From: Oscillospiraceae bacterium
Lineage (GTDB): Bacteria > Bacillota > Clostridia > Oscillospirales > Ruminococcaceae
DNA length: 18,142 nt
Assembly: GCA_017483405.1 (NCBI GenBank)
Contig: JAFUWP010000466.1
Coordinates: 1-18,142 of the forward strand
Direction: 5' to 3'
Made by a program: the position numbers and the translations under genes. The notes beneath the pieces were generated by a model that saw nothing but the letters and a program-made list of their open reading frames with translations, was not told the DNA's origin and did no database searches. Of this stretch, positions 8,601 to 15,104 are shown one piece after another. Numbering within the stretch: position 1 is the stretch's first letter; the number at the start of each line of letters is the position of its first letter.

Positions 8601-9213
8601 GTTTCAGCTTATCAAAGGCTGTTTCAGTCTTGTTTCCTGCATTTTGGAGCTGTTTCAGATTCTGTTCTGTTTCGATGATTTCACGCTGCAAGGAATCATA
8701 CTGCTGCGGAGAAACAGGATTCCCGAATTCATCAGAGACGGCCTTTGCCCTATCTTTCAGGCTTTGCAGATTCCCTTCTGTACTCTTGATTTTATCCTGT
8801 AGCTTGTCGTACTGCTCCTGTGTGATTTCACCGCTGGAAAGCTGCTGTTTCGCCTTTTCATCCTGCGTTTTCAGTTTTTTCAGGTTCTCAACGGTTTTGT
8901 CGATTTCCTGCTGAATCGGCTCATATTGATTTTTCCATGCGGTATAGTTATCTTTGGTTTGCGCTGCCTGTTCGCTGGCGGTTTTCAGCGTTTCAAGCCG
9001 TTTTTCTGTATCGGAGACAGCTTCCGTCAGGAGTTTCTGTTTCTGTGCAAGCAGTTCCGTGTTGGTCGGGTCGAGTTTCAGCAGACGTTCAACATCTTTC
9101 AGGTCTGTCTGTGTCGATTTGATATTCTTATCAACCTGAGCCAATGCCTTTGACAAGCCTGTGGTATCGCCGCCGATTTCGACTGTAAATCCCTTAATCC
9201 GTTTTGATGCCAT
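5626..9213 (-). CDS. Tail tape measure protein
   Basis: A 1195-residue protein, the longest in the window, which sets tail length and sits in the tube lumen before DNA ejection. It opens with IKGFTVEIGGDTTGLSKALA and LKDVERLLKLDPTNTELLAQ, typical of Firmicutes tape measures. Residues ~25-350 are predicted coiled coil, including a 70-residue internal duplication (EYKNAV..EAKSLA at 220 and EYVNAV..EAKSLA at 290). A phage tail TP901-family core starts near residue 390 (ETSMSKVKAISGATDEELQQ). Residues ~760-1030 are hydrophobic and repetitive, with four 44-residue repeats, and may insert into the host membrane. The C-terminus is Asn/Ser-rich. AGGTGAT precedes the ATG and overlaps the stop of a small upstream gene. 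Confidence 0.95.
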   Translation of the reverse strand: MASKRIKGFTVEIGGDTTGLSKALAQVDKNIKSTQTDLKDVERLLKLDPTNTELLAQKQKLLTEAVSDTEKRLETLKTASEQAAQTKDNYTAWKNQYEPIQQEIDKTVENLKKLKTQDEKAKQQLSSGEITQEQYDKLQDKIKSTEGNLQSLKDRAKAVSDEFGNPVSPQQYDSLQREIIETEQNLKQLQNAGNKTETAFDKLKQKISEQDKELNQLNQEYKNAVLEKGKDSDEAKSLASQIQALSQKQKENKSQLESVEKAAHDVTAEEKTLTERLKDQKSELDKLKSEYVNAVTQYGKNSKEAKSLAKQINSLSGEIDSEESALREAESSADKFDKTVKEVGETSEKASEGISAAAVAAGTFIGNFAADVLEKAASGIKQVAESSVEAGKTFETSMSKVKAISGATDEELQQLSETAQKYGRETSFSASECADALGYMALAGWKTEQMTNALPGVLNLAAASEMDLAQASDIVTDYMTAFGWEADRAGEFADKMAFAMANSNTNTEMLGEAYKNCASTAKSMHYSMEDVTAVLMTMANAGVKGGEAGTALNAVMTRLATDTKGCASALAEYGVNVYDEKGNMQDLSSILNGVSDVWENLTDEQQANLAKMIAGQNQYASFQTIMSGLSETAKESEQSFSDYADALRNCDGAASDMAETMMDNLEGDLKKMESAYEGFQLSVFENLDRPLRKIVQSLTNKLLPALTGVIEGKDGAEGVLRSAIVNLMTTISVQLRNILPKIMTIMRTILSAMMQTLLQFTNLGVTLIIGFIQGFVSSLPLIVSAALELVTSLTTSIMKLLPELIPVITEQVSILSNGLKENIPLILDAATELIQVLVTGIAQNLPLIAESALSLITALADGLLKALPELFAVLPDLIGQLADGLLSSIDMIIDTGLTLFLALVDALPDIITGILAVLPAIITSLVGGLLKHVPAIIDAGITLLTALVDALPEIIEGIIEVIPDIITALVDAVLSNLPSIIEAGFKLLVALIDKSDEIINTIVKLAPKIVSAVVAALLNNSGKMWQAGKKLFSAVGEGLVSIVESAKEWGADIIRNLVDGIFSGIGDIAEAAEKVGEKIWEYLHFSEPEKGPLADFSNWMPDFMKGLSDGLLKNRKVLEKAVQSVSETMRISLDTDFDYPFKNNPSGFSGSGTVNNYYSTDNSQTFNQTNNSPKALSRFDQYRQSKNLLRMAKKV
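6145..6672 (-). repeat. Four 132-bp (44-residue) in-frame repeats in the tape measure gene
   Basis: Four consecutive 44-codon units start at 6672, 6540, 6408 and 6276. Their first residues are IAESALSLI, IIDTGLTLF, IIDAGITLL and IIEAGFKLL, and each continues with ALxDxLL/ALPEII and a second IP/LPxII hydrophobic helix. Spacing is exactly 132 bp with no indels. A degenerate fifth unit (MWQAGKKLF) follows, and a half-length unit (ILDAATELI) comes before. The unit length equals four 11-residue steps. The DNA repeats are diverged, so this is an old duplication, not recent slippage. Confidence 0.8.
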
Positions 9214-9223
9214 GAAGTATCAC

Positions 9224-9379
9224 CTAAATCATTTCTGTTTCGGTCAGAATTATATCAAAATCCCCATCAATCATAGATTTCAGCTTTTCCCTTGCCTGTT
9301 CCGGAGATTCAGCATCTTCAATTTCAATTCGGTGCTGACCGGAAGTTTCGTATAAATAGCAATAAAAAATATATCTCAT
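9224..9379 (-). CDS. Small 51-residue protein between chaperone and tape measure genes, function unknown
   Basis: A complete frame ATG 9379 to TAG 9224. It starts MRYIFYCYLYETSGQHRIEI and continues with EDAESPEQAREKLKSMIDGD, ending ILTETEMI. AAGGAG lies 8 nt before the ATG and overlaps the stop of the frameshifted chaperone, while its own stop overlaps the Shine-Dalgarno sequence of the tape measure gene. This tight coupling on both sides argues that it is translated. I do not recognise the family. The composition (aromatic N-terminus, acidic, E/A/K-rich middle) suggests a small soluble beta-alpha fold; the spacing suggests a role in tail assembly or simply translational coupling. No signal peptide or membrane segment is seen. 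Confidence 0.75.
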   Translation of the reverse strand: MRYIFYCYLYETSGQHRIEIEDAESPEQAREKLKSMIDGDFDIILTETEMI

Positions 9380-9391
9380 TGCATTATCTCC

Positions 9392-10005
9392 TTAGAAATT
9401 GTCAAAATCCGCCTGAGTTGCCTTATACCAATATTTGAAATTATCATTGTCTCTTTCGATGAACATATCATCAATCATGCCGATAGTCAACAAATCAAGC
9501 TCGGCCATTGACAGACCGAGCTGTTTGCACCTCAGCAGGAAAAGAGCTGTTGTCATCTCACGGTCAATTGGGCGATGTTTTTTTTTGATTCCGCCTGCTG
9601 TTCCGTATTCAGATTCCAGAGTTCCAGCAGTTTCGGGAAAACCATATAAATGCTCAATGTGCTGAACTGGTCGAGCCATTCTTCAGGAGTATCCGGAACA
9701 TTATCAGGGTCAGCGTGTTTCGCCATAATAAAAGCGATGTTCTCAAACATTTCCAGATTGTCAATACTTATGGAAGAAAAACTGATTTCAGCAGTTTCTT
9801 CCGATTCCTCCAGATTTTCATCAGCTCCGGACTCTTTGGCTTTTTCCGCATTTTTATCAATGGAATCCTTCAAAGCTGTGCGGAGCGTAATCAAATCCTT
9901 GAAAATATCTCTCCGGAATTTTGCACGGTACAGACGGGGAATAGTCGCACTTGCACGAAACAGAACGTCCTGCTCATCAATTTTAATTATTTTAGTAAGA
10001 GCCAT
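9392..10005 (-). CDS. Tail assembly chaperone, long frameshifted form (gpGT-type)
   Basis: A -1 shift at the A-run 9578-9586 joins 143 residues of the short chaperone frame to a 61-residue extension that starts HRPIDREMTTALFLLRCKQL and ends NFKYWYKATQADFDNF. The total is about 204 residues. The extension has no believable start of its own: an ATG further upstream in that frame reads through out-of-frame gpG sequence, and no Shine-Dalgarno site is seen at it. The GMIDDMFIERDNDN..ATQADFDNF ending matches the T-type part of Firmicutes phage chaperones. In the lambda model the long form binds tail tube protein and the tape measure during assembly. Position between tail tube and tape measure genes fits exactly. 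The frameshift itself is inferred from frame geometry and known practice in the family. Confidence 0.85.
9553..10005 (-). CDS. Tail assembly chaperone, short form (gpG-type)
   Basis: A 150-residue protein made by normal termination at TGA 9553. N-terminus MALTKIIKIDEQDVLFRASA followed by RLYRAKFRRDIFKDLITL is typical of Firmicutes gpG-like tail chaperones. Residues ~50-75 are acidic (ESGADENLEESEETAEIS), a probable linker. The C-terminal half (ISIDNLEMFENIAFIMAKHA, PDTPEEWLDQFSTLSIYMVF) is helical. AAGGAG stands 11 nt before the ATG, a slightly long spacing, 15 nt after the major tail protein stop. The last eight codons lie after the slippery run and are replaced in the long form. It keeps the tape measure soluble and is absent from finished virions in studied phages. 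Confidence 0.88.
   Translation of the reverse strand: MALTKIIKIDEQDVLFRASATIPRLYRAKFRRDIFKDLITLRTALKDSIDKNAEKAKESGADENLEESEETAEISFSSISIDNLEMFENIAFIMAKHADPDNVPDTPEEWLDQFSTLSIYMVFPKLLELWNLNTEQQAESKKNIAQLTVR
9577..9586 (-). promoter_or_regulatory. Programmed -1 ribosomal frameshift site
   Basis: On the minus strand nine A residues are followed by C, read in the zero frame as TCA-AAA-AAA-AAC. The last seven bases are the heptamer A-AAA-AAC, one of the efficient -1 slippery sequences. Slipping puts the next codon at CAT (9577-9575), which opens the 61-codon extension. A purine-rich AGGCGG about 10 nt upstream could act as an internal Shine-Dalgarno stimulator. I see no convincing hairpin within 10 nt downstream. 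Confidence 0.82.
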
Positions 10006-10020
10006 TCTGCATCACACTCC

Positions 10021-10605
10021 TTACGGATTAGTAGAGAAGTCAGGCGTATAGACAGCATCGTACCACTCGTCATAAACCGTGCTGTCGGTAGACGGAACAG
10101 TTTTTGCTTTGACAAGTCTGTTCGGCAGGGGAACAACTTTCAGGGAAAGCGTATCTGTCTGCGGCGTTTTGGTTTCTTCCGTGGTCTGCCCGTTCATAGC
10201 CGGTCTGGTTACTGAGCATCTATAAGAAACGTGGCGTGTGCATGTCTTGTCGCCGTCGAACTCCCAGAACAGTGCAAACTCTGCCGGCTCTACATTGCTC
10301 TGTTCAACAAGGACACCGTTATTGTCCAGTTTTTCTCCGAGAATATCCACAGCGAAAATCTGCGGAATCAGCGCAATTTCAAGCTCTCCTTCATAGCCGG
10401 TATTACTGCCGATGACATAATAGACATTATCGTCTGCGTAGAAATTTTCGTTTTCACCGCTGGCATCCAGTGAAAGGCTGACCGCTCCAGGGATTCTGAC
10501 AGGTGTGCCGTATGTGGGAGTCTGCCCATCCTCTGACCAGCTGAGAATTTTTGCATAATGTACGTTTTTTAAGCCGAACTTGACTTTGTTTTCATTAGTA
10601 GCCAT
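10021..10605 (-). CDS. Major tail tube protein, phi13-family type
   Basis: A 194-residue protein with KVKFGLKNVHYAKI, GTPVRIPGAVSLSLDASGEN (residues ~33-52), YADDNVYYVIGSNTGYEGEL and ALIPQIFAVDILGE, a series typical of the phi13-family major tail protein. The later HVSYRCSVTRPAMNGQTTEE and DTLSLKVVPLP segments also fit. It polymerises into the tail tube around the tape measure. GGAG lies 9 nt before the ATG, formed by the last codons of the tail terminator gene. The C-terminus (YDEWYDAVYTPDFSTNP) carries no added immunoglobulin-like domain, which some relatives have. Its place before the chaperones is standard. Confidence 0.92.
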   Translation of the reverse strand: MATNENKVKFGLKNVHYAKILSWSEDGQTPTYGTPVRIPGAVSLSLDASGENENFYADDNVYYVIGSNTGYEGELEIALIPQIFAVDILGEKLDNNGVLVEQSNVEPAEFALFWEFDGDKTCTRHVSYRCSVTRPAMNGQTTEETKTPQTDTLSLKVVPLPNRLVKAKTVPSTDSTVYDEWYDAVYTPDFSTNP

Positions 10606-10608
10606 TGA

Positions 10609-10929
10609 TTAAATCTCCATTTCGTAGATGACTTCATAGAGTTTTTCAGATTCTATGAAGGTTTCTTCTTTTGCGTAATAGACTTCATGTGCTGCCAGCA
10701 CATTTTCTATGATTTCTTCTGTTTCCGGTGATTTCAGGTCGGTGTACAGCTCGACTGCAAGCCGTTTTGACTTGAAATACATCAGATTATCTGCTGAAAA
10801 TGTGTTTTCTCTGGGAGACAGAAACAGCAGAAACGGCGGTTCAGGGCTTTCGCCTTCTGCAAAATGATGATAGGCATAAGGCAGACCTGTTTCGGCCATC
10901 ATTGCACTAATTTCTTCATAAGTCATCAT
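10609..10929 (-). CDS. Probable tail terminator / tail completion protein
   Basis: A 106-residue protein with the sequence pattern GLPYAYHHFAEGESPEPPFL, NTFSADNLMYFKSKRLAVEL and YTDLKSPETEEIIENVLAAH, then YYAKEETFIESEKLYEVIYE. This matches the small proteins found between gp10-like and major tail genes in Firmicutes siphoviruses, which are thought to cap the tail tube and join it to the head. The ATG overlaps the upstream stop (TTATGATG), with AAGGTG a few bases before; the ATG at 10929 or the one 3 nt later could be used. Function rests on position and on the pattern, not on a distinctive motif. Confidence 0.78.
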   Translation of the reverse strand: MMTYEEISAMMAETGLPYAYHHFAEGESPEPPFLLFLSPRENTFSADNLMYFKSKRLAVELYTDLKSPETEEIIENVLAAHEVYYAKEETFIESEKLYEVIYEMEI

Positions 10930-11321
10930 AACACCTTCTCTATCAGTTCTGTCAGGAGCTGTTCGCCGTGTTCTCTTGCCGGTTCAATGTGCGGTTTCGG
11001 AGAAACAGAGCCATCTCCGATAGTTCTGCCGCCTCTGCGAAGTGCGTGACCATTTTCCAGCAGATGTGCAATTTGGTAGTCTTTAGCATGGACTGTGCTG
11101 CGAAAAGAGTAGATACTATCTTCACTGTAAGCGATTCTCCATGTCTTTGCGTAGTGCTCCGTATCTTTCGGAGCAGTTACGGAAATTTCTTTTTTTATGG
11201 AATTTGCAGTTTTACGAATTGCTTTTTTCATTTCAGCATTTACATATTCGTTATATTCCTGCAAATTATCCTTGACTGCCTGTGCAAGGTCATCAAGGTC
11301 AATTACACTGTGTTTTCTCAT
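10926..11321 (-). CDS. HK97 gp10-like head-tail joining protein
   Basis: 131 residues from ATG 11321, starting MRKHSVIDLDDLAQAVKDNL. An ATG at 11348 is also in frame, but the one at 11321 sits 1 nt after the adaptor stop with AGGTG 6 nt upstream, so it is preferred. The helical N-terminus leads into AIRKTANSIKKEISVTAPKD, HLLENGHALRRGGR and PKPHIEPAREHGEQLL, a pattern typical of the HK97 gp10 family (family hallmarks include the 'LEFGTPK..G.V..HPHI.PA' block). These proteins help join the head to the tail. The stop overlaps the next gene. Confidence 0.88.
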   Translation of the reverse strand: MRKHSVIDLDDLAQAVKDNLQEYNEYVNAEMKKAIRKTANSIKKEISVTAPKDTEHYAKTWRIAYSEDSIYSFRSTVHAKDYQIAHLLENGHALRRGGRTIGDGSVSPKPHIEPAREHGEQLLTELIEKVL

Positions 11322-11322
11322 A

Positions 11323-11673
11323 TCATGCACCTGCTTTCCGGACTTCACAGATGATTTCCAGATAGTCTTTCTTTGCGAAATCTGGCTTGATTCCTGTGAT
11401 ATCGTATTCCAGCCCCAGAAATCTGACTCTGTTTGCCGTTGCAGATAGCACTCTGGTATCTGACGACTGACGGACTTTGAACACTGTCTGCTGGATTTCC
11501 TTTGTCACTCCGGCGATGGTTTCTTCGGAAGATGCCGTCACGGAGTTCCGCATATATACCTGTGCCCACACGGAATACAGTTTTTTCCATGTATTACGAT
11601 GGTTGCCGATGCTGTCAACGTCTGTCACACTGCCGAGAATATCAATTCTCTGATTCATTCTGCCGATTTCCAT
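11323..11673 (-). CDS. Head closure / head-tail adaptor protein
   Basis: A 116-residue protein beginning MEIGRMNQRIDILGSVTDVD and followed by GNHRNTWKKLYSVWAQVYMR. This opening ('mRhRI.i......D..G......W......WA.v') is the signature of the SPP1 gp16-like head closure family. The middle TVFKVRQSSDTRVLSATANR and VRFLGLEYDITGIKPDFAKK, then YLEIICEV, also fit. The start overlaps the upstream stop (TGATG), with AAGGTG 8 nt before it. An internal ATG five codons on has a poorer site. It closes the connector after DNA packaging and docks the tail. Confidence 0.9.
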   Translation of the reverse strand: MEIGRMNQRIDILGSVTDVDSIGNHRNTWKKLYSVWAQVYMRNSVTASSEETIAGVTKEIQQTVFKVRQSSDTRVLSATANRVRFLGLEYDITGIKPDFAKKDYLEIICEVRKAGA

Positions 11674-11951
11674 CAGAAAGCACCTTCTCTCTGTGCGAAC
11701 AGCAGATAGCGCAGATTCATAGTCAGATTGTGATAATCTGCGCTGTTCCGGTTCTCATACAGATACGACAGGCAAAATTTCACCGCCGTATCTGTTATAG
11801 CCGATTCTGCTTCGAGTTCTTCTTCGCTGTCCAAACGCCCTACGTCCATAACAAGCCGCTTTGATGTCCGGAGCAGGTTTTCAATCAGTACATCTTCATC
11901 ACTGCTGTCAACACGGAGATACTGTTTCGCTTCATTCAGCGTAACAGCCAT
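11673..11951 (-). CDS. Head-tail connector, gp6-like DNA packaging protein
   Basis: A 92-residue protein starting MAVTLNEAKQYLRVDSSDED and VLIENLLRTSKRLVMDVGRL. This 'l.e.K.yLRvD...ED.li..li..A...i' opening is typical of the HK97 gp6-like connector family that forms a ring under the portal. The rest (AVKFCLSYLYENRNSADYHN, LTMNLRYLLFAQREGAF) is helical as expected. The Shine-Dalgarno match is weak (AAAGCGTGATAG) and the start lies only 4 nt after the capsid stop, which suggests translation mainly by re-initiation after the capsid gene. Confidence 0.9.
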   Translation of the reverse strand: MAVTLNEAKQYLRVDSSDEDVLIENLLRTSKRLVMDVGRLDSEEELEAESAITDTAVKFCLSYLYENRNSADYHNLTMNLRYLLFAQREGAF

Positions 11952-11955
11952 ACTA

Positions 11956-13146
11956 TCACGCTTTCATCTGAAGAACCTTGACAGCCTCCGGAAGAATCAG
12001 CTTGCCGTCAATTCTTTCTGATGCAATAAAGCCAATTTGCCCGTTCAGTGCAAAGAGCTCATCCAGACGCTTGAAGCTTTTGCCCTGACGCTCTGCAATC
12101 CAGTAATAGTTATAATCACCGAAAATCAGAACTTTTGCGCCGGCCTCAATGCTCGGAACATATTGGGACGTATGATAAGGACGGCTCATAATCATATCCG
12201 GAATGTCGGCGGAAACAGACGGCTGCCACAAATAGTTTCCGTTGCTGTCCTTCAGCTTGCGGAGTGCCTTGACAGTGGTATCATTCAGAATCCAGCTCGC
12301 TCTTTTGCGGTAAGGAGATTTCAGAGAATAGTAAAGTTCCTGCACATCATCAAAAGAGATTGCTGCTGTTGTAGTAGTGTAGCCTGTTTCAGCAGTTGTC
12401 AGCACACCTGTCGGCTTTTTCGCACCATTTCCGGCAATAAATGCAGCTTCTTCCCCTGCACCGATTCGGCGTGTAAATTCGCTGGAAATGTATGCCTGAA
12501 TATTGAATACAGAATCATTCATCAGTTCTTCCGAAACTTTGATAGCAGTGCCGAGTTTATATGCTGTTAGTGTTTCCACTGTGAATTCATCATCTTCGAG
12601 CTGATAAGAACCACTTTCATCAATCCACTGTGCTTCGCCGTGGTCAGCGACAACCGGAATCTTTCTTTCTCCGGAATCCGTTCTGATAACGTGTGCTACG
12701 CTGCGGAAGAAATTAGCTTCTTCCAGTCCCTGAACCAGTGTTTTTTCATATTCATCCGGCACAAGATAGCCGCCGTGGTCATCATCGCCGATTTCGAGTA
12801 CATTCTGGACATCATAATATTTTTTCTTCCGGAGATTATCCCAGAAAGCTTTCTCATATTCTTCAGAATTTCGGCCTGTTCTGCTTTTGATGTGCATATC
12901 AGAAGGCTTTCCGATAATCGGTTCGGAAGTCGGTGCGTTCAGTTCAGCATCCAGTTTCTCACGGCGTTCCTCACGCTGAATAGCTCTTTTCAGTGCATTA
13001 ATTTCCTGCTCCATTGCATCATAGATTCTTTCATTCTCTTCGGACATTACGCCGTTGACGGATTTGGAATCCAGAAAATTACAAGCTTCATCCCACTTGT
13101 TTTTTCTCTGTTCTCTCAGTTCCTGAATAGTTTTCTGAATAGACAT
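11956..13146 (-). CDS. Major capsid protein, HK97 family
   Basis: A 396-residue protein. Residues 1-~95 are a charged coiled coil (IQELREQRKNKWDEACNFLD, EQEINALKRAIQREERREKL), the scaffold-like delta domain. Cleavage by the adjacent protease probably happens around residues 85-105, near SRTGRNSEEYEKAFWDNL. The shell domain then starts, with GDDDHGGYLVPDEYEKTLVQ (121-140), the spine-type VRTDSGERKIPVV region and NGAKKPTGVLTTAETG. The end VFGDYNYYW-like FGDYNYYWIAERQGKSF and FIASERIDGKLILPEAVKVL are classic for this family. GAGGAGG lies 8 nt before the ATG, the best ribosome site in the window, fitting a high-copy product. Confidence 0.96.
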   Translation of the reverse strand: MSIQKTIQELREQRKNKWDEACNFLDSKSVNGVMSEENERIYDAMEQEINALKRAIQREERREKLDAELNAPTSEPIIGKPSDMHIKSRTGRNSEEYEKAFWDNLRKKKYYDVQNVLEIGDDDHGGYLVPDEYEKTLVQGLEEANFFRSVAHVIRTDSGERKIPVVADHGEAQWIDESGSYQLEDDEFTVETLTAYKLGTAIKVSEELMNDSVFNIQAYISSEFTRRIGAGEEAAFIAGNGAKKPTGVLTTAETGYTTTTAAISFDDVQELYYSLKSPYRKRASWILNDTTVKALRKLKDSNGNYLWQPSVSADIPDMIMSRPYHTSQYVPSIEAGAKVLIFGDYNYYWIAERQGKSFKRLDELFALNGQIGFIASERIDGKLILPEAVKVLQMKA

Positions 13147-13159
13147 GAATAAATCCTCC

Positions 13160-13870
13160 TCAATATTTTAATAAATCAAGACGTTTTTTGAGCTGTTCCA
13201 CCGGAACACCCTGCCGTCCGGCAGAGGCAGAAACCTTCTGTATAAAGCTCTGCTTCGTTCTGATGGGTGACCATGACATTTCAATATGATTTTCCGTGTC
13301 TGGTTCTGCTGAGGTTTCTTCCTTTTCGCCGGAAGAAAACAGAATACCATCAACCAGACTGAGGGATTTTGCTTTCTTTGCGTTCAACCATGTTTCCTCG
13401 TCCATCATCTTTGCAATTTTTGTTCTGGATAAGCCTGATTTCATTTCATACGCATTGATAATGCTTTCCTTGATTTCCTCAAGGACTTTGATTGCTTGTT
13501 CCATATCAGACTTATTTCCCCATGCAATCATGGACGGATTGTGCATCATTAGCATACCAGTCGGAGCTATCAGGGTTTCATCTCCTGCCATAGCCACGAC
13601 AGAGGCGGCACTTGCAGCAATGCCGTCAATCTTGACAATGATTTTTCCTGCATGATTTTTCAGCATGGTATAAATCTGACTTGCGGCAAATACATCACCA
13701 CCGGGGCTGTTAATCCAGACCGTGATATTTCCGCTGATTTTAGACAGCTCATCACGGAACATCTTCGGCGTGATTTCGTCTCCGTACCATGTTTCTTCGC
13801 TAATCGAACCGTAAAGAAACAATTCGGATTCTCCGGAATCGTTTTTTGTGAAATTCCAGAATTTGCGCAT
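13160..13870 (-). CDS. ClpP-like prohead protease
   Basis: 236 residues, beginning MRKFWNFTKNDSGESELFLY. I choose ATG 13870 over an in-frame ATG at 13879 because GGAG is 8 nt upstream of the first and only 3 nt upstream of the second, and MRKFWN is the usual family start. Motifs of the ClpP/S14 fold are present: WINSPGGDVFAASQIYTML (52-70), IDGIAASAASVVAMAG with probable catalytic Ser87, and GMLMMHNPS with His110; Asp157 in MMDEETWLNAKKAKSLSLVD is a possible third member. It cuts the delta domain from the capsid protein during head maturation. The C-terminal ~55 residues are variable. It follows the portal by 1 nt. Confidence 0.94.
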   Translation of the reverse strand: MRKFWNFTKNDSGESELFLYGSISEETWYGDEITPKMFRDELSKISGNITVWINSPGGDVFAASQIYTMLKNHAGKIIVKIDGIAASAASVVAMAGDETLIAPTGMLMMHNPSMIAWGNKSDMEQAIKVLEEIKESIINAYEMKSGLSRTKIAKMMDEETWLNAKKAKSLSLVDGILFSSGEKEETSAEPDTENHIEMSWSPIRTKQSFIQKVSASAGRQGVPVEQLKKRLDLLKY

Positions 13871-13871
13871 T

Positions 13872-15104
13872 TCATTCACTCCTTTCTACAAAAGCACCTG
13901 CTTCGTTTAGTTTTGTGAAACTACCGTTGACAAGATACAGGTCTCCGCCTTCTTCTTCCGGAATCGGATTCATATCTTCCATTTCACGAATGTCATTGGC
14001 ATTCAGCCAGCCATTCTGCCATGCTGTTGCATAGCCGTTCATGCGGCTTTCGTAATCGCCTCTTAACAGTCCGTCAACATTGAATTTGATGAAATATCTG
14101 CTCTTTTCAGAAGCAGACAGCAGAGATTTTTGTAATGCCTGTTCCCAGCGCACAAGCCACGGGTCAAGCGTGTACTTCACAAATTCAAGACTTTGCTGTT
14201 CGATATTGGAAAAAGTTGCATGTTCCAAATCTCCAATCATGTGAAGCGGTACACGGTACAGACGAGCAATTTCTTCAAGCTGGAATTTTCTGGTTTCCAG
14301 AAACTGTGCGTCGTTATTCGGGATAGAAATAGGCGTGTATTTCATGCCTTCTTCCAAAATTGCTGTTTTATGAGAGTTATTTCCTCCATAAGCTGCCTGC
14401 CACGCCTTGCGCACCCGCTCAGGGTCCTTGATTGTTCCAGGATGTTCCAGCACACCAGACGGGCTTGCACCATTGGAAAAGAAATCTGCTCCGTATTGTT
14501 CGCAGGCCTTTGCAATACCGAGTGCGTTTTTCGCAATTGCAATTGGAGAATACCCGACAAGCCCGTCAAATCCGAGTCCTGGAATGTGCAGAACATTTTC
14601 CGCCTGTAGAACGATTTCTCCTGTTTGTTTCAGATTCGGGTCGGCATTTTCATTACGGTTATAAATATATATCAGATTATTGCTGTCATCTCTGTCAACC
14701 TTCATGTGGTTTGCCATCAGCGGATAAAGTCCGATAACTTCATTTTTACCATTGCGGATAATCTGTGCGTAGGCATTTCCGTAGACAAGAAGATGTAGCA
14801 TCATGGTTTCACGGAATGAAAAACTTGTCATTTCCTTATTCGGCTGGTCATGGAGCAGGGAATACAGGATATGATTCACAGCACGTTCCCTTCCGTTTTC
14901 AGTGCGCTCATAAACATGCAGCGGAAGCTGCGCCACTGCCTCAGACAGTACCCTGATACAGGCATAGACAGCAATCTGTTGAATCGCGTTCTTATCTGTA
15001 ATATAGACACCGCTTTCCGTCCGCCCTGTCATATAATGCGTAGACGGACTGCTGTAACTGTTTTTCGGCCTGATTTTTTTGAAAAATTTGACGAAAATAC
15101 TCAT
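13872..15104 (-). CDS. Portal protein, HK97 family
   Basis: A 410-residue protein. After a basic N-terminus come QQIAVYACIRVLSEAVAQLP, MLHLLVYGNAYAQIIRNGKN, IGLYPLMANHMKV and VLHIPGLGFDGLVGYSPIAI, all hallmarks of the HK97 portal family. FLETRKFQLEEIARLYRVPL and MIGDLEHATFSNIEQQSLEF (about residues 275-315) mark the stem/wing region that contacts the connector. It forms the dodecameric ring at one head vertex through which DNA enters and leaves. The ATG overlaps the large terminase stop (ATGA), indicating coupled translation. Length is normal for the family. Confidence 0.96.
   Translation of the reverse strand: MSIFVKFFKKIRPKNSYSSPSTHYMTGRTESGVYITDKNAIQQIAVYACIRVLSEAVAQLPLHVYERTENGRERAVNHILYSLLHDQPNKEMTSFSFRETMMLHLLVYGNAYAQIIRNGKNEVIGLYPLMANHMKVDRDDSNNLIYIYNRNENADPNLKQTGEIVLQAENVLHIPGLGFDGLVGYSPIAIAKNALGIAKACEQYGADFFSNGASPSGVLEHPGTIKDPERVRKAWQAAYGGNNSHKTAILEEGMKYTPISIPNNDAQFLETRKFQLEEIARLYRVPLHMIGDLEHATFSNIEQQSLEFVKYTLDPWLVRWEQALQKSLLSASEKSRYFIKFNVDGLLRGDYESRMNGYATAWQNGWLNANDIREMEDMNPIPEEEGGDLYLVNGSFTKLNEAGAFVERSE

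Noticed and set aside
9498..9522. AGCTCGG/CCGAGCT hairpin as a frameshift stimulator
   Set aside because: It begins about 54 nt after the slippery heptamer, too far for the usual 5-9 nt spacing.
9392..9679. The 95-codon frame after the short chaperone as a separate gene
   Set aside because: Its first third is out-of-frame chaperone sequence; only the last 61 codons are conserved in style and they are reached by the -1 shift.
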